This document shows, in pieces, positions 32,803 through 41,473 of a stretch of DNA of 64,000 bases. Under the pieces are notes generated by a model. The model did no database searches. It saw only the letters and a program-made list of their open reading frames with translations, and was not told the origin of the DNA. The position numbers were made by a program, and so were the translations under genes. Source of the stretch: an uncultured Clostridia bacterium (GTDB taxonomy: Bacteria > Bacillota > Clostridia > Christensenellales > Borkfalkiaceae); NCBI GenBank assembly GCA_944336975.1, contig CALVLH010000002.1, forward strand, positions 94,749 through 158,748. Reading direction: 5' to 3'. Numbering within the stretch: the first letter of the stretch is position 1; every line of letters starts with the position of its first letter.

Positions 32803-34578
32803 TTATGCTTCGCAGTTCTTTTTGAGCGTCGCAAGGCTCTCGGAGAGTTCCTTGGGAAGTCTGTCGCCGAACTGCTTGTAATATTCCGCGATCTCGTCCG
32901 CTTCCGCGCTCCAACGCTTTTTGTCCACGGTGAGGATGGATTCAAGCGTCTCGACGGAGTAGTCGAGCCCTTCGATGTCGATGTCCTTCGCATAAGGCAG
33001 ATAGCCGATCGCGGTCTCGCGCGCGTCCACTTCGCCCGAGCAGCGCTTGAGGATCCAGTCGAGCACGCGCATATTGTCGCCGAAGCCCGGCCACAGGAAC
33101 TCGCCGTTCTCGTCCTGACGGAACCAGTTGACGTTGAAGATCTTGGGCGGGTTCTTGACCTTTTTGCCCATATCGATCCAGTGCCGGAAATAATCGCCCA
33201 TGTGGTATCCCGCGAAGGGCTTCATCGCCATGGGATCGTGACGGAGCACGCCGACCGCGCCCGTCGCCGCCGCCGTCGTCTCGGACGACATGATGGAGCC
33301 GACGAACACGCCGTGGTTCCAGTCGCGCGACTGATAGACGAGCGGAGTCGTGGTCGCACGGCGGCCGCCGAAGATGATCGCGTCGAGCGGAACGCCCGTC
33401 TTGGAATTGAATTCGGGAGACAGGCAGGGGCAGTTGACCGCGGGAGCGGTGAATCTCGAATTGGGATGCGCCGCCTTCACGCCGCAATCGGGCGTCCAGG
33501 GCTTGCCCAGCCAGTCGATGAGGTGATCGGGAGCGGGTTTGGAAAGACCTTCCCACCACACCGTGTTGTCCTCGGGATTGATCGCGACGTTGGTGAAGAT
33601 GGTGTCCTTCTGCGTTGCGAGCAGCGCGTTGGGATTGGACTTCATGTTGGTGCCGGGCGCGACGCCGAAGAATCCGTTTTCGGGGTTGACCGCCCACAGT
33701 CTTCCGTCTTCGCCCACGCGGATCCAGGCGATGTCGTCGCCCACGCATTCCACCTTATATCCCATATCCAGATAGTGCTTGGGCGGGATGAGCATCGCGA
33801 GGTTGGTCTTGCCGCAAGCGGACGGGAACGCCGCCGCGACGTATTTCTTCTTGCCGTCGGGATAGGTCACGCCGAGGATGAGCATGTGCTCCGCCATCCA
33901 TCCTTCCTTTTTGCCGAGGTAGGACGCGATACGAAGCGCGAAGCACTTCTTGCCGAGCAGGACGTTTCCGCCGTAACCCGAGTTGACGGACATGATGGTG
34001 TCGTCTTCGGGGAAATGCATGATGTATCTCTTCTCCGCGTCGATGTCGCACTTTGCGTGGAAGCCCTTGATGAAATCGCCGTCTTTGCCGAGCGCGTCAA
34101 GGCACATATTGCCCACTCTCGTCATGATGACCATGTTGAGGACGACGTAGATGGAGTCGGTCACTTCGATGCCGATCTTGGAGAAGGGAGAGCCGACCAC
34201 GCCCATCGAATAGGGGATGACGTACATCGTTCTGCCCTTCATCTTGCCGCGCGCGATCTGCTTGCAGAGCGCGTACGCTTCCTGAGGATCCATCCAATAG
34301 TTGATGGGGCCCGCGTCCTCTTTGTTCTTGCAGCAGATGAACGTCCTCGCTTCCACGCGGGCGACGTCGTTTTCCGCGGTCCTGTGATAGTAGCAGCCGG
34401 GAAGTTTTTCCTGGTTGAGCTTGATCATTTCGCCCGTGGAGCACGCCTGGTTGCGAAGGGCCTCGATCTGCGCTTCGCTGCCGTCGATCCATACGATCTC
34501 GTCCGGCTGCGCGAGCTCCGCGCTCTCGTTCACGAAATCGATGACCTTCTGATTTTCGGTGGGCAATTTCTTTGCCAT
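32803..34578 (-). CDS. pckG: Phosphoenolpyruvate carboxykinase (GTP)
   Basis: 591 residues. Links oxaloacetate and PEP with GTP/GDP; in fermenting gut bacteria it can work in the CO2-fixing direction. Motifs: VARVEARTFICC region, IPYSMGVVGSPFSKIGIEVTDSIYVV, kinase-1a P-loop AAFPSACGKTNLAML (about 246-260, active Cys), PENGFFGVAPGTN and FGGRRATTTPLV (PEPCK-specific). ATP-type enzymes lack this pattern. Own promoter and terminator, so monocistronic. Confidence 0.97.
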   Translation of the reverse strand: MAKKLPTENQKVIDFVNESAELAQPDEIVWIDGSEAQIEALRNQACSTGEMIKLNQEKLPGCYYHRTAENDVARVEARTFICCKNKEDAGPINYWMDPQEAYALCKQIARGKMKGRTMYVIPYSMGVVGSPFSKIGIEVTDSIYVVLNMVIMTRVGNMCLDALGKDGDFIKGFHAKCDIDAEKRYIMHFPEDDTIMSVNSGYGGNVLLGKKCFALRIASYLGKKEGWMAEHMLILGVTYPDGKKKYVAAAFPSACGKTNLAMLIPPKHYLDMGYKVECVGDDIAWIRVGEDGRLWAVNPENGFFGVAPGTNMKSNPNALLATQKDTIFTNVAINPEDNTVWWEGLSKPAPDHLIDWLGKPWTPDCGVKAAHPNSRFTAPAVNCPCLSPEFNSKTGVPLDAIIFGGRRATTTPLVYQSRDWNHGVFVGSIMSSETTAAATGAVGVLRHDPMAMKPFAGYHMGDYFRHWIDMGKKVKNPPKIFNVNWFRQDENGEFLWPGFGDNMRVLDWILKRCSGEVDARETAIGYLPYAKDIDIEGLDYSVETLESILTVDKKRWSAEADEIAEYYKQFGDRLPKELSESLATLKKNCEA

Positions 34579-34627
34579 GTGTGTCCTCCGTGATAAAAAA
34601 TTTTGGGATTACCCTTTTTTCCGTTTT

Positions 34628-34657
34628 ATTATACCACACTGCGAGAAAAAATAGCAA
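34628..34657 (-). promoter_or_regulatory. Promoter of pckG
   Basis: Minus strand TTGCTA (34652-34657), 18 bp, TATAAT (34628-34633). Confidence 0.7.
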
Positions 34658-34705
34658 CTTTTTGACGGCATTTTTCTTTTTTCATCATATTTTAACCTTT
34701 TCACG

Positions 34706-34730
34706 AAAAAGAGGCGCCCTTCGCGCCCTC
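34706..34730 (-). terminator. Probable terminator of the 326-residue gene
   Basis: Imperfect GC-rich hairpin GAGGGCGC / GCGCCTC followed on the minus strand by TTTTTC, just after the stop codon at 34743. Confidence 0.6.
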
Positions 34731-34742
34731 TCTTTCGCGACG

Positions 34743-35723
34743 TCACGCGTCGTACGTCTTCACCGTTTCGCCCGTTTCCGCGTCCTGGAAAAGCACATAA
34801 AAGCCCTCGTCTTCCGAAAACGGGTTCAAGGGAACGAACACCCCTTCCCCCTTCATCTCCTCGGGCGGACCGTCTTTTCCATCGGCGGCAAGGCACAGAT
34901 AGCGCGGAAGCCCCTCTTCGTACACGATGCCGAGGAGCGCCGCTCCCGCGTTCACCCATTCCGAATGGGGAAATGCGCCCGAAAGTCGGGTGTCTTTGGG
35001 ATATTTGCGGAACGCCTCTTCTAATTTTTCCCGCACGCTTTCGTAATATGTAGTGCCCCGCGCGACGCGGAAGGGCGGAAAGACATCGCCTGCGCCATCT
35101 TTGCCCGATAGACGCCCGCCTTCTTTTTGCGCCGTTTCTCTCTGACCGCCGCAAGCAGGATCTTCATTTTCATCGCCTTCGCAAACATCGCGTTTCCCCC
35201 TGAAATAGTCGTCCGCCGCAAGCGCCTCGTCGTCGTATCCCTCCCGATCGGGCAGAGGCACGGCGGGCGCGAGCGGTACCTGCGGCGAGGGCGCACCCGG
35301 GATCTGATTGGGAGGCAGCGGCACGGGGATGGGGCGTTTACGCTTTTTCTTCTCCCCTTCCGAAAAGCCCTTCAACAGGGCAAGATGATCGGAAGGCGCG
35401 TTTCCGCAAAACCCGTAAGCGACCGCTTCCGCTTCCCCGCGCACGAAACACACGAGCGCGGAAAATCCGTCTTTGAGCGACGGGGCGTCTTGCATGCGGA
35501 AGCAGTCCTTTCCGTCCAGATCGAACGCCTCCGTCCGCCCGCCCACGCACACGGCGAGGGCATATCTCCCCTCCCGCACGGGCGCAAGCCCTAAAAGGCG
35601 CACGGTGAAGGTCGCGTCCTTTCCCCAGCGCTCGGCGTGGACGGCGCCGGAAAGCGCGCTCCCGTCCGCGGAAAATCCCCTCTTTATCTGTTTCATCACG
35701 CAGATCCTCTTCTCGTACGCCAT
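34743..35723 (-). CDS. Unknown cytoplasmic protein with proline-rich linker
   Basis: 326 residues from ATG 35723 (AAAGGAGCGGTT upstream). N-terminal domain about 1-135 (VRLLGLAPVREGRYALAVCVGGRTEAFDL, a beta-rich fold), basic KKKRKRPIPVPLPPNQIPGAPSP proline linker, an acidic stretch, and a C-terminal domain about 230-326 (YYESVREKLEEAFRKYPKDTRLSGAFPHSEWVNA...EEGLPRYLCLAADG). A two-domain pattern seen in conserved clostridial hypothetical proteins; I know no function. No signal peptide. Confidence 0.7.
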   Translation of the reverse strand: MAYEKRICVMKQIKRGFSADGSALSGAVHAERWGKDATFTVRLLGLAPVREGRYALAVCVGGRTEAFDLDGKDCFRMQDAPSLKDGFSALVCFVRGEAEAVAYGFCGNAPSDHLALLKGFSEGEKKKRKRPIPVPLPPNQIPGAPSPQVPLAPAVPLPDREGYDDEALAADDYFRGKRDVCEGDENEDPACGGQRETAQKEGGRLSGKDGAGDVFPPFRVARGTTYYESVREKLEEAFRKYPKDTRLSGAFPHSEWVNAGAALLGIVYEEGLPRYLCLAADGKDGPPEEMKGEGVFVPLNPFSEDEGFYVLFQDAETGETVKTYDA

Positions 35724-35859
35724 AACCGCTCCTTTTGCCGCCGCGCGGCCTTTCTCACAGTATATGCCCGCCGTGCGCAAAAAACACCGCGTTTTTTGAC
35801 GAACGGAGCGAAAAAAAGGCGATTCGGTCGGACGAACGCGCTTTTTTTGCATGAAACAA

Positions 35860-35890
35860 GCGCGCCGCGGCAAATATTGCCGCGGCGCGC
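35860..35890. repeat. GC-rich perfect inverted repeat
   Basis: 14-base arms GCGCGCCGCGGCAA (35860-35873) and TTGCCGCGGCGCGC (35877-35890) around ATA. No clear T-run on the minus strand; may act as a second terminator or transcript-stabilising hairpin between the flotillin operon and the next gene. Confidence 0.6.
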
Positions 35891-36007
35891 CTTCCCGTTT
35901 CCCTTTCTTAAAGTTCGGACGGCGGAGCCTCTTCTTTCGCCGTGTTCTCTCCCGCCGCACAGACGCAAAGACAGCGATCGGCATCCGTCTCCTTTTTTTA
36001 AAGGATA

Positions 36008-36039
36008 AAAAAACGCGGAGAGGTTTCTCCGCGTTTTTT
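36008..36039 (-). terminator. Terminator of the flotillin operon
   Basis: 14-bp stem AAAAAACGCGGAGA (36008-36021), loop GGTT, TCTCCGCGTTTTTT (36026-36039). Confidence 0.92.
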
Positions 36040-36063
36040 CCGTTTCCCGATCTTTTCCGATCG

Positions 36064-37512
36064 TCACTTTTTCTCGGGATCCGCCTTTCCCGCCTTGGGC
36101 GACTTTTCCGCCTTGGGCGGCTTTTCGCCTTCGGGAGGCAAAGGTTTGCCCTCTTCCGCCTTCTGCGGCGCGACGATCTTGGGCAGGCTCAGCCCTGCCA
36201 TGTTGTAGACCTCTTCCAAGGGAGGAAGACTCTTCAAAAGCCCCGAAAGGAAGTTCGCGGTCGTCGTCTTTCCGTCCGTTCCCGCGCCGCCGTCCCATAC
36301 GGTGACCTTGTCGATCTTCACGCCCGAGATCGCCTTGACCTGCTCCGCGACCAGCTCTTCCAGCTTATCCGCGATGAGCAGTCTGACCGCTTCGTCCGCG
36401 CTGCCCGCGCTCCTGACGAGCGCGTCCATGCCTTCCGCCTGTTTGGTGAGCTTTTCACGCACGCCGCGCGCTTCTGCGTCCATTTTCGCATAGATCGCGT
36501 CCGCCTCGCCCTGCGCCTTTCTTCTCATCTGTTCCGCGATCGCTTCCGCTTCGATTTCCAGCTTTCTCTTTTCGATCTCCGCGCCGACGATGACGTCCGC
36601 TTCCTTGGTCGCCTGTTCTTTCGCCGCACGCGAAACTTCCGCTTCTTTTTCCGCGACGTAACTCTCTTCGAGCGCCTTCGCCGCCTGCACCTTTTCCGCC
36701 GTCACCGCAAGTTTGAGCGCTTCCGCTTCCTTCTCGCGCAACTGCGCCTGCGAACGGGCGATCTCCGCTTTCGCCTTGTTTTCGCCCTCGATCGCCGCCG
36801 ATTCCGCTTCCGCGACGCGGACGCGCTCTTCCATCTTCGCGTTCGCTTCGCCGATCGCGCCCTTCTTATCCTCTTCCGCGACGGAGATCTTTGCGTCGTT
36901 GATCGCCTTCGCCGCCGCTTCTTTTCCGAGCGCGATGATGTATCCCGATTCGTCGGAAATATCCGTCACGTTGACGTTGATGAGGCAAAGTCCGACCTTT
37001 TTCAGTTCGCCTTCCACGTTTCTCGAAATGGCTTCGAGGAACTTGTCGCGGTCTGTATTGATCTCCTCGATGTTCATCGTCGCGATGACCAGACGCAGCT
37101 GACCGAAGATGATGTCCTTGGCGAGATCGGAGATCTGCGCGAGGGACAAAAGCCGAAGTCTTTCCGCGGCGTTCTGCATGATCGCGGAATCGGTCGAAAT
37201 GCCGACCGTGAAGATGGACGGCACGTCGATGCGGATGTTCTGTTTGGACAGTGCGCTTTTGAGATCGACGGAAATGGCGATTGGCGTGAGGTCCATGAAC
37301 GTGTATTTCTGCACGAACGGCCACACGAACGCGGCGCCGCCGTGCACGCACTTCGCGGAACGGTACGTTCCGTCTTTGTTCGATCTGATCTTACCGTAGA
37401 TGACCATGATGCGATCGGGCGGGCACGTCTTATAGCGCACCGCCACCGTCAGGATGATCATGAACACGATCAGGACCGCTACGATGATAACGGCAATGAT
37501 TGCAGGGGGCAT
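36064..37512 (-). CDS. Flotillin-like SPFH protein
   Basis: 482 residues. N-terminal membrane segment (about 4-27, AIIAVIIVAVLIVFMIILTVAV), SPFH/band-7 domain (about 30-200), then a long charged flotillin coiled coil rich in EA repeats (about 205-400, VAEAESAAIEGENKAKAEIARSQAQLREKEAEAL) and a Pro/Lys/Glu-rich C-terminus. YuaG/FloT type: organises membrane microdomains and associated protein complexes. Downstream of, and co-transcribed with, the NfeD-like gene, as in Bacillus yuaF-floT. Confidence 0.93.
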   Translation of the reverse strand: MPPAIIAVIIVAVLIVFMIILTVAVRYKTCPPDRIMVIYGKIRSNKDGTYRSAKCVHGGAAFVWPFVQKYTFMDLTPIAISVDLKSALSKQNIRIDVPSIFTVGISTDSAIMQNAAERLRLLSLAQISDLAKDIIFGQLRLVIATMNIEEINTDRDKFLEAISRNVEGELKKVGLCLINVNVTDISDESGYIIALGKEAAAKAINDAKISVAEEDKKGAIGEANAKMEERVRVAEAESAAIEGENKAKAEIARSQAQLREKEAEALKLAVTAEKVQAAKALEESYVAEKEAEVSRAAKEQATKEADVIVGAEIEKRKLEIEAEAIAEQMRRKAQGEADAIYAKMDAEARGVREKLTKQAEGMDALVRSAGSADEAVRLLIADKLEELVAEQVKAISGVKIDKVTVWDGGAGTDGKTTTANFLSGLLKSLPPLEEVYNMAGLSLPKIVAPQKAEEGKPLPPEGEKPPKAEKSPKAGKADPEKK

Positions 37513-37570
37513 TTTCTTTCTCCTTTTTTCTCTCCCTTATATTTTCCTGCGGATAATCCCGCGGAATTTC

Positions 37571-38176
37571 TTATTCCTCTTTTGCTTCCGCCGCGATTTT
37601 TTCCTTTTCGCGGCCGACAACGGCGAAATCTTCCTTATATTCGAAAATCTTCACCCTCTCGTCCACGGGGATGCGCGCATTTTCATCCGTGACGGCGTCG
37701 ATCTCGGTATAGCTTCCCTGCGCGGTCAGCACGATCTTCCCCCTTCCCGAACGTGCGGGAGGGACGGAAACGTAGACGGTCGCCGTCTTTCCGATCATCT
37801 TCTCTTTCACGATGTTCCCCGAGCATTGCAGTTTCGCGACCGCTCGCATGGAAAGCGCGACGCAGAACATCGCCGCCACGCCCGTCGCCACCGCGATGAG
37901 GATGGGCGCCCACGCGTTGGAAATATAGGACGCTGCCGCAAAACCGCACCAGCCGCCGAACGCGAAAAACGCGGTCATGCTTTTGATCGTAAACAGCGAA
38001 AGGCCGCTGTCCGTATCCGTATCCCCGTCGAAATCGCCGTCCATGTCCATGTCTCCGGCGCCGCCGAAGGAGACCAACAGCATGATGATCTGGATGATCA
38101 GCAAAACGCTGCCGACGATCGCAATATAAAAGAACACCAATTCGAGCGTGCTTAAGCTCGCATACCATTCAGCCAT
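37571..38176 (-). CDS. NfeD/YuaF-like membrane protein
   Basis: 201 residues. Membrane segments about 11-36 and 63-110 (AFFAFGGWCGFAAASYISNAWAPILIAVATGVAAMFCVAL), an Asp-rich extracellular loop (GDMDMDGDFDGDTDTDSG), then a soluble OB-fold domain of the NfeD1b type (IGKTATVYVSVPPARSGRGKIVLTAQGSYTEIDAVTDENARIPVDERVKIFEYKEDFAVV). Partner of flotillin next door. SD AAGGAGTAG. Confidence 0.88.
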   Translation of the reverse strand: MAEWYASLSTLELVFFYIAIVGSVLLIIQIIMLLVSFGGAGDMDMDGDFDGDTDTDSGLSLFTIKSMTAFFAFGGWCGFAAASYISNAWAPILIAVATGVAAMFCVALSMRAVAKLQCSGNIVKEKMIGKTATVYVSVPPARSGRGKIVLTAQGSYTEIDAVTDENARIPVDERVKIFEYKEDFAVVGREKEKIAAEAKEE

Positions 38177-38240
38177 CAGACTACTCCTTATACCTTCTTA
38201 TAAGATAATATAACACTTTTTTCACAATATGAAACAAATT

Positions 38241-38693
38241 TTATACGTTCCGCACGGGAACTCCCTTGCGGCGGGCATAGCGGACGGTATACGCCGTGCC
38301 GCCCGTATCTTTGGTGCAATAGGCGAGAACGACGTCCGCGCGATCTACCATATAGCGGTCCCGCACGAGAAAACAACCGTCGCAATAGCGGTCGAAGAGC
38401 ACCGTCTTGCGGTCGCACCATTGCAGAAGATAGTCGTAATCCCCCTTATCCTGCGGGGGATAATGTCTCTGCTGTCCTTCAAAAGGGATACACGCTTCCA
38501 AAAACAAACGGTATTTCCGTTTGAGATCGACGAGGCAGGCGAGAGCCGTGAGGTCAAACCCCTGCGCCATGCCGCAATAAAAGGTGCGGTATCCCTCTTC
38601 GATGAGCGTTTCGAGCACATCGTAAAGCGCGTTTTTGTCAAAATCCGCGGGCAGTTCCCTGTGCCCCGTCAATGCGCAGGACAAGTGATTCAT
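38241..38693 (-). CDS. SLOG-domain protein (DUF1273/YpsA-like)
   Basis: 150 residues. Rossmann-like SLOG fold: start CALTGHRELPADF, FYCGMAQGFDLTAL, LEACIPFEGQQRHYPPQDKGDY and ADVVLAYCTKDTGGTAYTVRYARRKGVP. SLOG proteins bind nucleotide-type ligands; precise role unknown. Its start overlaps the rsmG stop by 4 bp (ATGA), so it is translated with rsmG. Confidence 0.88.
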   Translation of the reverse strand: MNHLSCALTGHRELPADFDKNALYDVLETLIEEGYRTFYCGMAQGFDLTALACLVDLKRKYRLFLEACIPFEGQQRHYPPQDKGDYDYLLQWCDRKTVLFDRYCDGCFLVRDRYMVDRADVVLAYCTKDTGGTAYTVRYARRKGVPVRNV

Positions 38694-39400
38694 GCGATGG
38701 GCTTGCTCCTTTCCTTTCCGTTCCCGCGGGGATATTTTTCGGGCGTTTCTCTTTCCTTCGTCACTTTGATGAGCGTACGCTCTCCGTAACCTTCCGGCAA
38801 TTCGTAAGAAAAGATTTTCGTTTTTCCTCCTCCGAGCAGAAAGACTGCCTTCGTCCCCTCTTCCCGTTCTGCTTCCGCCGTCTCCGCGCTTCCCTTATAG
38901 GCGATAAAGACGCCTCCTTTTTTTACGAAGGGAAGACAGTATTCCGCGAGCGTGTTCAGCCGCGCGACGGCTCGCGCCGTGCAGGCGTCGAATGTCTCTC
39001 TCCACAATGCGTCCCGTGCGGCCTCCTCCGCCCTCGCGTTGAAGACGGTCACCCCGCTCAGGGCGAGTTTATCCACAGCCGTCCGCAAAAAATCGCACTT
39101 TTTTCCCGTGCTTTCGAGGAGGACGAAGGTGAGATCGTCGCGCACGATCTTTAAAGGAAGGGAAGGAAATCCCGCTCCGGAACCCACCTCGGCAACTTTC
39201 GCGTAAAGGGGAAACAGACTTTCTCCCGCCACGGAATCGAGAAAATGCTTATAAAAGACCTCTTTTTCCTCGGTAATGGAAGTAAGATTGTACTTTTTGT
39301 TATATTCCAAGAGTAAATTCCGGAATAATTCGAATTTTTCGCGCAATTCCCCGCGCAAAAGAGCGCAATAACGCTCCGTTTCTATTCTCTTCGTTTTCAT
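38690..39400 (-). CDS. rsmG: 16S rRNA (guanine-N7) methyltransferase G
   Basis: 236 residues. Methylates G527 of 16S rRNA with S-adenosylmethionine. Motifs: YNKKYNLTSITEEKEVFYKHFLDSV, AEVGSGAGFPSLPLKIV (SAM loop), FVLLESTGKKCDFLRTAV, and RAVARLNTLAEYCLPFVKKGGVFIAYKGS. Flanks the origin as in many bacteria. The ATG at 39400 has no ribosome site and lies 8 nt after TATAAT; the -35 of this promoter overlaps the first DnaA box. Confidence 0.96.
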   Translation of the reverse strand: MKTKRIETERYCALLRGELREKFELFRNLLLEYNKKYNLTSITEEKEVFYKHFLDSVAGESLFPLYAKVAEVGSGAGFPSLPLKIVRDDLTFVLLESTGKKCDFLRTAVDKLALSGVTVFNARAEEAARDALWRETFDACTARAVARLNTLAEYCLPFVKKGGVFIAYKGSAETAEAEREEGTKAVFLLGGGKTKIFSYELPEGYGERTLIKVTKERETPEKYPRGNGKERSKPIA

Positions 39401-39408
39401 CGCCGAAT

Positions 39409-39437
39409 ATTATATCACATTTACAAAAAGTTATCAA
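39409..39437 (-). promoter_or_regulatory. rsmG promoter overlapping a DnaA box
   Basis: Minus strand TTGATA (39432-39437), 17 bp, TATAAT (39409-39414). The 9-mer TTATCAACT (39431-39439) covers the -35, so DnaA binding would compete with RNA polymerase. Confidence 0.65.
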
Positions 39438-39800
39438 CTCTTTGTGGAAAACATCTCTTTATTTTATCCACACTGTCAATATCTTTGTGGATAACTTTTC
39501 TTCCGTTCGCTTCTTTTTGCCGTTTTTTCTCCGGATCCCGTCGGATAAGGTGTGGACAACCCTTTTTTCTCCACATTTTTTCCACATCCTTTTCCCCTTT
39601 TCTCCACACCCATTTCCCCCGAAAATTTCTTTTCCCGTTTTCTTGAAAAGCGGGCAACTTACTTGCTTTTTCCTCTCTTTTTAGGTATAATAAAACGGTA
39701 AACGGAGACGGGCGGAAGAAAAACGCTTCCTGAAAAAAAGAGGTTGTCCACAATTCCACCGCCCCTATTATTATTACTATTAAAGAATTCTTTTTTATAA
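39431..39800. other. Chromosomal replication origin oriC
   Basis: Cluster of DnaA boxes: TTATCAACT (39431), TGTGGAAAA (39443), TTATCCACA (39464, perfect), TGTGGATAA (39486, perfect reverse), TGTGGACAA (39551), TTCTCCACA (39567), TTTTCCACA (39578), TTCTCCACA (39600), TTGTCCACA (39744). An AT-rich stretch at about 39765-39800 (TTATTATTACTATTAAAG) is a candidate unwinding element. Genes diverge here (rsmG left, dnaN right) and the coding-strand bias of the window flips at this point. Confidence 0.88.
39663..39691 (+). promoter_or_regulatory. Promoter of dnaN
   Basis: TTGCTT (39663-39668), 17 bp, TATAAT (39686-39691). A DnaA box (39744-39752) lies in the leader. Confidence 0.75.
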
Positions 39801-39827
39801 GAACAATCATCGATCGGGAGGACAGAA

Positions 39828-40925
39828 ATGAAATTTGTTTGCGACGGATTGACGCTTTCGGAAGCGGTGACGCGGGTGAGCAAGGCGTGCGCGGTGCGCA
39901 CGACGGCGCCTATCCTTGAATGTATCAAGATGAGCGCTCATAACGACGAAGTGAGCCTGTTTGCGACGGACGGAGAACTTTCCATTCAGAAGACCGTGCG
40001 CGCGGAAGTGCTAGAAGAGGGTGAACTCTGCGTTCCCGGAAAGTATTTTTCCGATTTCATGGGAAAACTTTCGGGAGAAGAGGTGACTCTTCTGACGGGA
40101 GAGAAAGGGCTGGAGATCCGCTATTCCGATTCCAATTCCTTTTTGCAGATCATGAACGCGGACGAGTTTCCCAGGATCGAAACCGAGATCGGAGAAAACA
40201 GCTTTGTGATGAAACAGGGCATTCTCAAAAAGATCGTGAACGAGACGGTCTTCTGCTGCGCGCAGGATGATTCTCGTCCCATCCTCAAAGGATGCCTTCT
40301 CGAATGCAGGGATCAGCTGGAGGTGACGGCGCTGGACGGATACAGGCTTGCCCTTTCCTGCGCGGAGATCCTCTCCAAAAGCGGAGAATTTTCCATCATC
40401 TGCCCCGCGAGGACGCTGACGGAGATCTCCCGCCTGCTTTCGGACGGCGACGAGGAAATAACCGTGTATACGCAGGGCGGCATGATGATGGTGAAGATCG
40501 ACGAGATGATCCTCGTTTCCCGCCTGTATCAGGGAGAATTCATCCGCAAGGAGAACGTGGTGCCCGCCGAATTTATGACGACGGTGAACGTATCGCGGGC
40601 GGAACTCGCGGCGAGCGCGGAACGCGCGGCGATCCTCATCCGCGGAGACAAAAACAATCTCGTCACTCTCGACATCCGCAACGGAGGGATCCAGATCTCT
40701 TCCAATTCGGAGATCGGAAACGTTTCGGAAACGGTGAAAGCGGAGATCGGCGGCAAGGAACTGAAGATCTCGATGAACGCCAAGTATCTGCTCGACGCGT
40801 TGCGCGCGCTGGACGAAGAAGAAGTCATTTTCTCTTTCAACGGCGCATATTCTCCCTTTATTTTGCAAAATAAAGAGAAAAAAGACAACTTATATTTGAT
40901 TTTACCCGTCAGAAACGCCGCATAA
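39828..40925 (+). CDS. dnaN: DNA polymerase III beta subunit (sliding clamp)
   Basis: 365 residues, usual length; three clamp subdomains (LTLSEAVTRVSKACAVRTTAPILECI, about residues 8-33; LLECRDQLEVTALDGYRLALSCAEI; and the end SFNGAYSPFILQNKEKKDNLYLILPVRNA, where other clamps read xxPFVIRPxxxxxxLYLILPVR). Ring-shaped processivity factor. SD GGGAGGACAG. dnaA is not upstream; the next gene is rpmH, with no recF. Confidence 0.97.
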   Translation: MKFVCDGLTLSEAVTRVSKACAVRTTAPILECIKMSAHNDEVSLFATDGELSIQKTVRAEVLEEGELCVPGKYFSDFMGKLSGEEVTLLTGEKGLEIRYSDSNSFLQIMNADEFPRIETEIGENSFVMKQGILKKIVNETVFCCAQDDSRPILKGCLLECRDQLEVTALDGYRLALSCAEILSKSGEFSIICPARTLTEISRLLSDGDEEITVYTQGGMMMVKIDEMILVSRLYQGEFIRKENVVPAEFMTTVNVSRAELAASAERAAILIRGDKNNLVTLDIRNGGIQISSNSEIGNVSETVKAEIGGKELKISMNAKYLLDALRALDEEEVIFSFNGAYSPFILQNKEKKDNLYLILPVRNAA

Positions 40926-40999
40926 TCGCTTGACTCTCCGACGGAAAAACTTTATAATCAAACAAAAATACGAAATACATCAAAATCAGGAGATAAATC

Positions 41000-41134
41000 A
41001 TGAAGAGAACTTATCAGCCCAAAAAGAGACAGAAGAGCAAGGTGCACGGATTCAGAAAGAGAATGGCGACCAAAGGCGGAAGAAACGTCCTGAAGAGAAG
41101 AAGAAACAAGGGAAGAAAGAAGATCTCCGCATAA
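41000..41134 (+). CDS. rpmH: 50S ribosomal protein L34
   Basis: 44 residues, [21 protein letters not shown] at the start, then [23 protein letters not shown]: the entire family signature and exact usual length. ATG 41000 with AGGAGATAAATC before it. Immediately followed by rnpA. Confidence 0.98.
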   Translation: MKRTYQPKKRQKSKVHGFRKRMATKGGRNVLKRRRNKGRKKISA

Positions 41135-41137
41135 AAG

Positions 41138-41473
41138 ATGAACTATCTGCGGCTGAAAAAGAAGAAGGATTTTTCTAAGATCCTGCGTTCGGGAAAACGG
41201 GCGTTTTCGCCGACGCTTACCGTTTCGTATCTTCCCTCCGACCGCGTCAGAATGGCGGTCTGCGTGGGGAAGAAATACGGAAAAAGCGTCGCGCGGAACA
41301 GGATCAAACGGCTGTTGAGGGAGGCGTTCCGCGCAGAAAGCGGTACCATCTCGAAACCGTGTTCCTTTCTTCTCATTCCGAAAGTGGCGGAAAAGTATTC
41401 CTATGCCGCGTTCCGCAAAGACATCGCGGGGATCCTAAAAAGGGAAAAATTGATTGAAACTGAACGTATTTGA
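41138..41473 (+). CDS. rnpA: Ribonuclease P protein component
   Basis: 111 residues. Family motif KKKDFSKILRSGKRAFSPTLTVSYL and RNR region VGKKYGKSVARNRIKRLLREAFR. Protein cofactor for 5' processing of tRNA. Starts 3 bp after rpmH and overlaps yidD by about 20 bp. Confidence 0.96.
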   Translation: MNYLRLKKKKDFSKILRSGKRAFSPTLTVSYLPSDRVRMAVCVGKKYGKSVARNRIKRLLREAFRAESGTISKPCSFLLIPKVAEKYSYAAFRKDIAGILKREKLIETERI

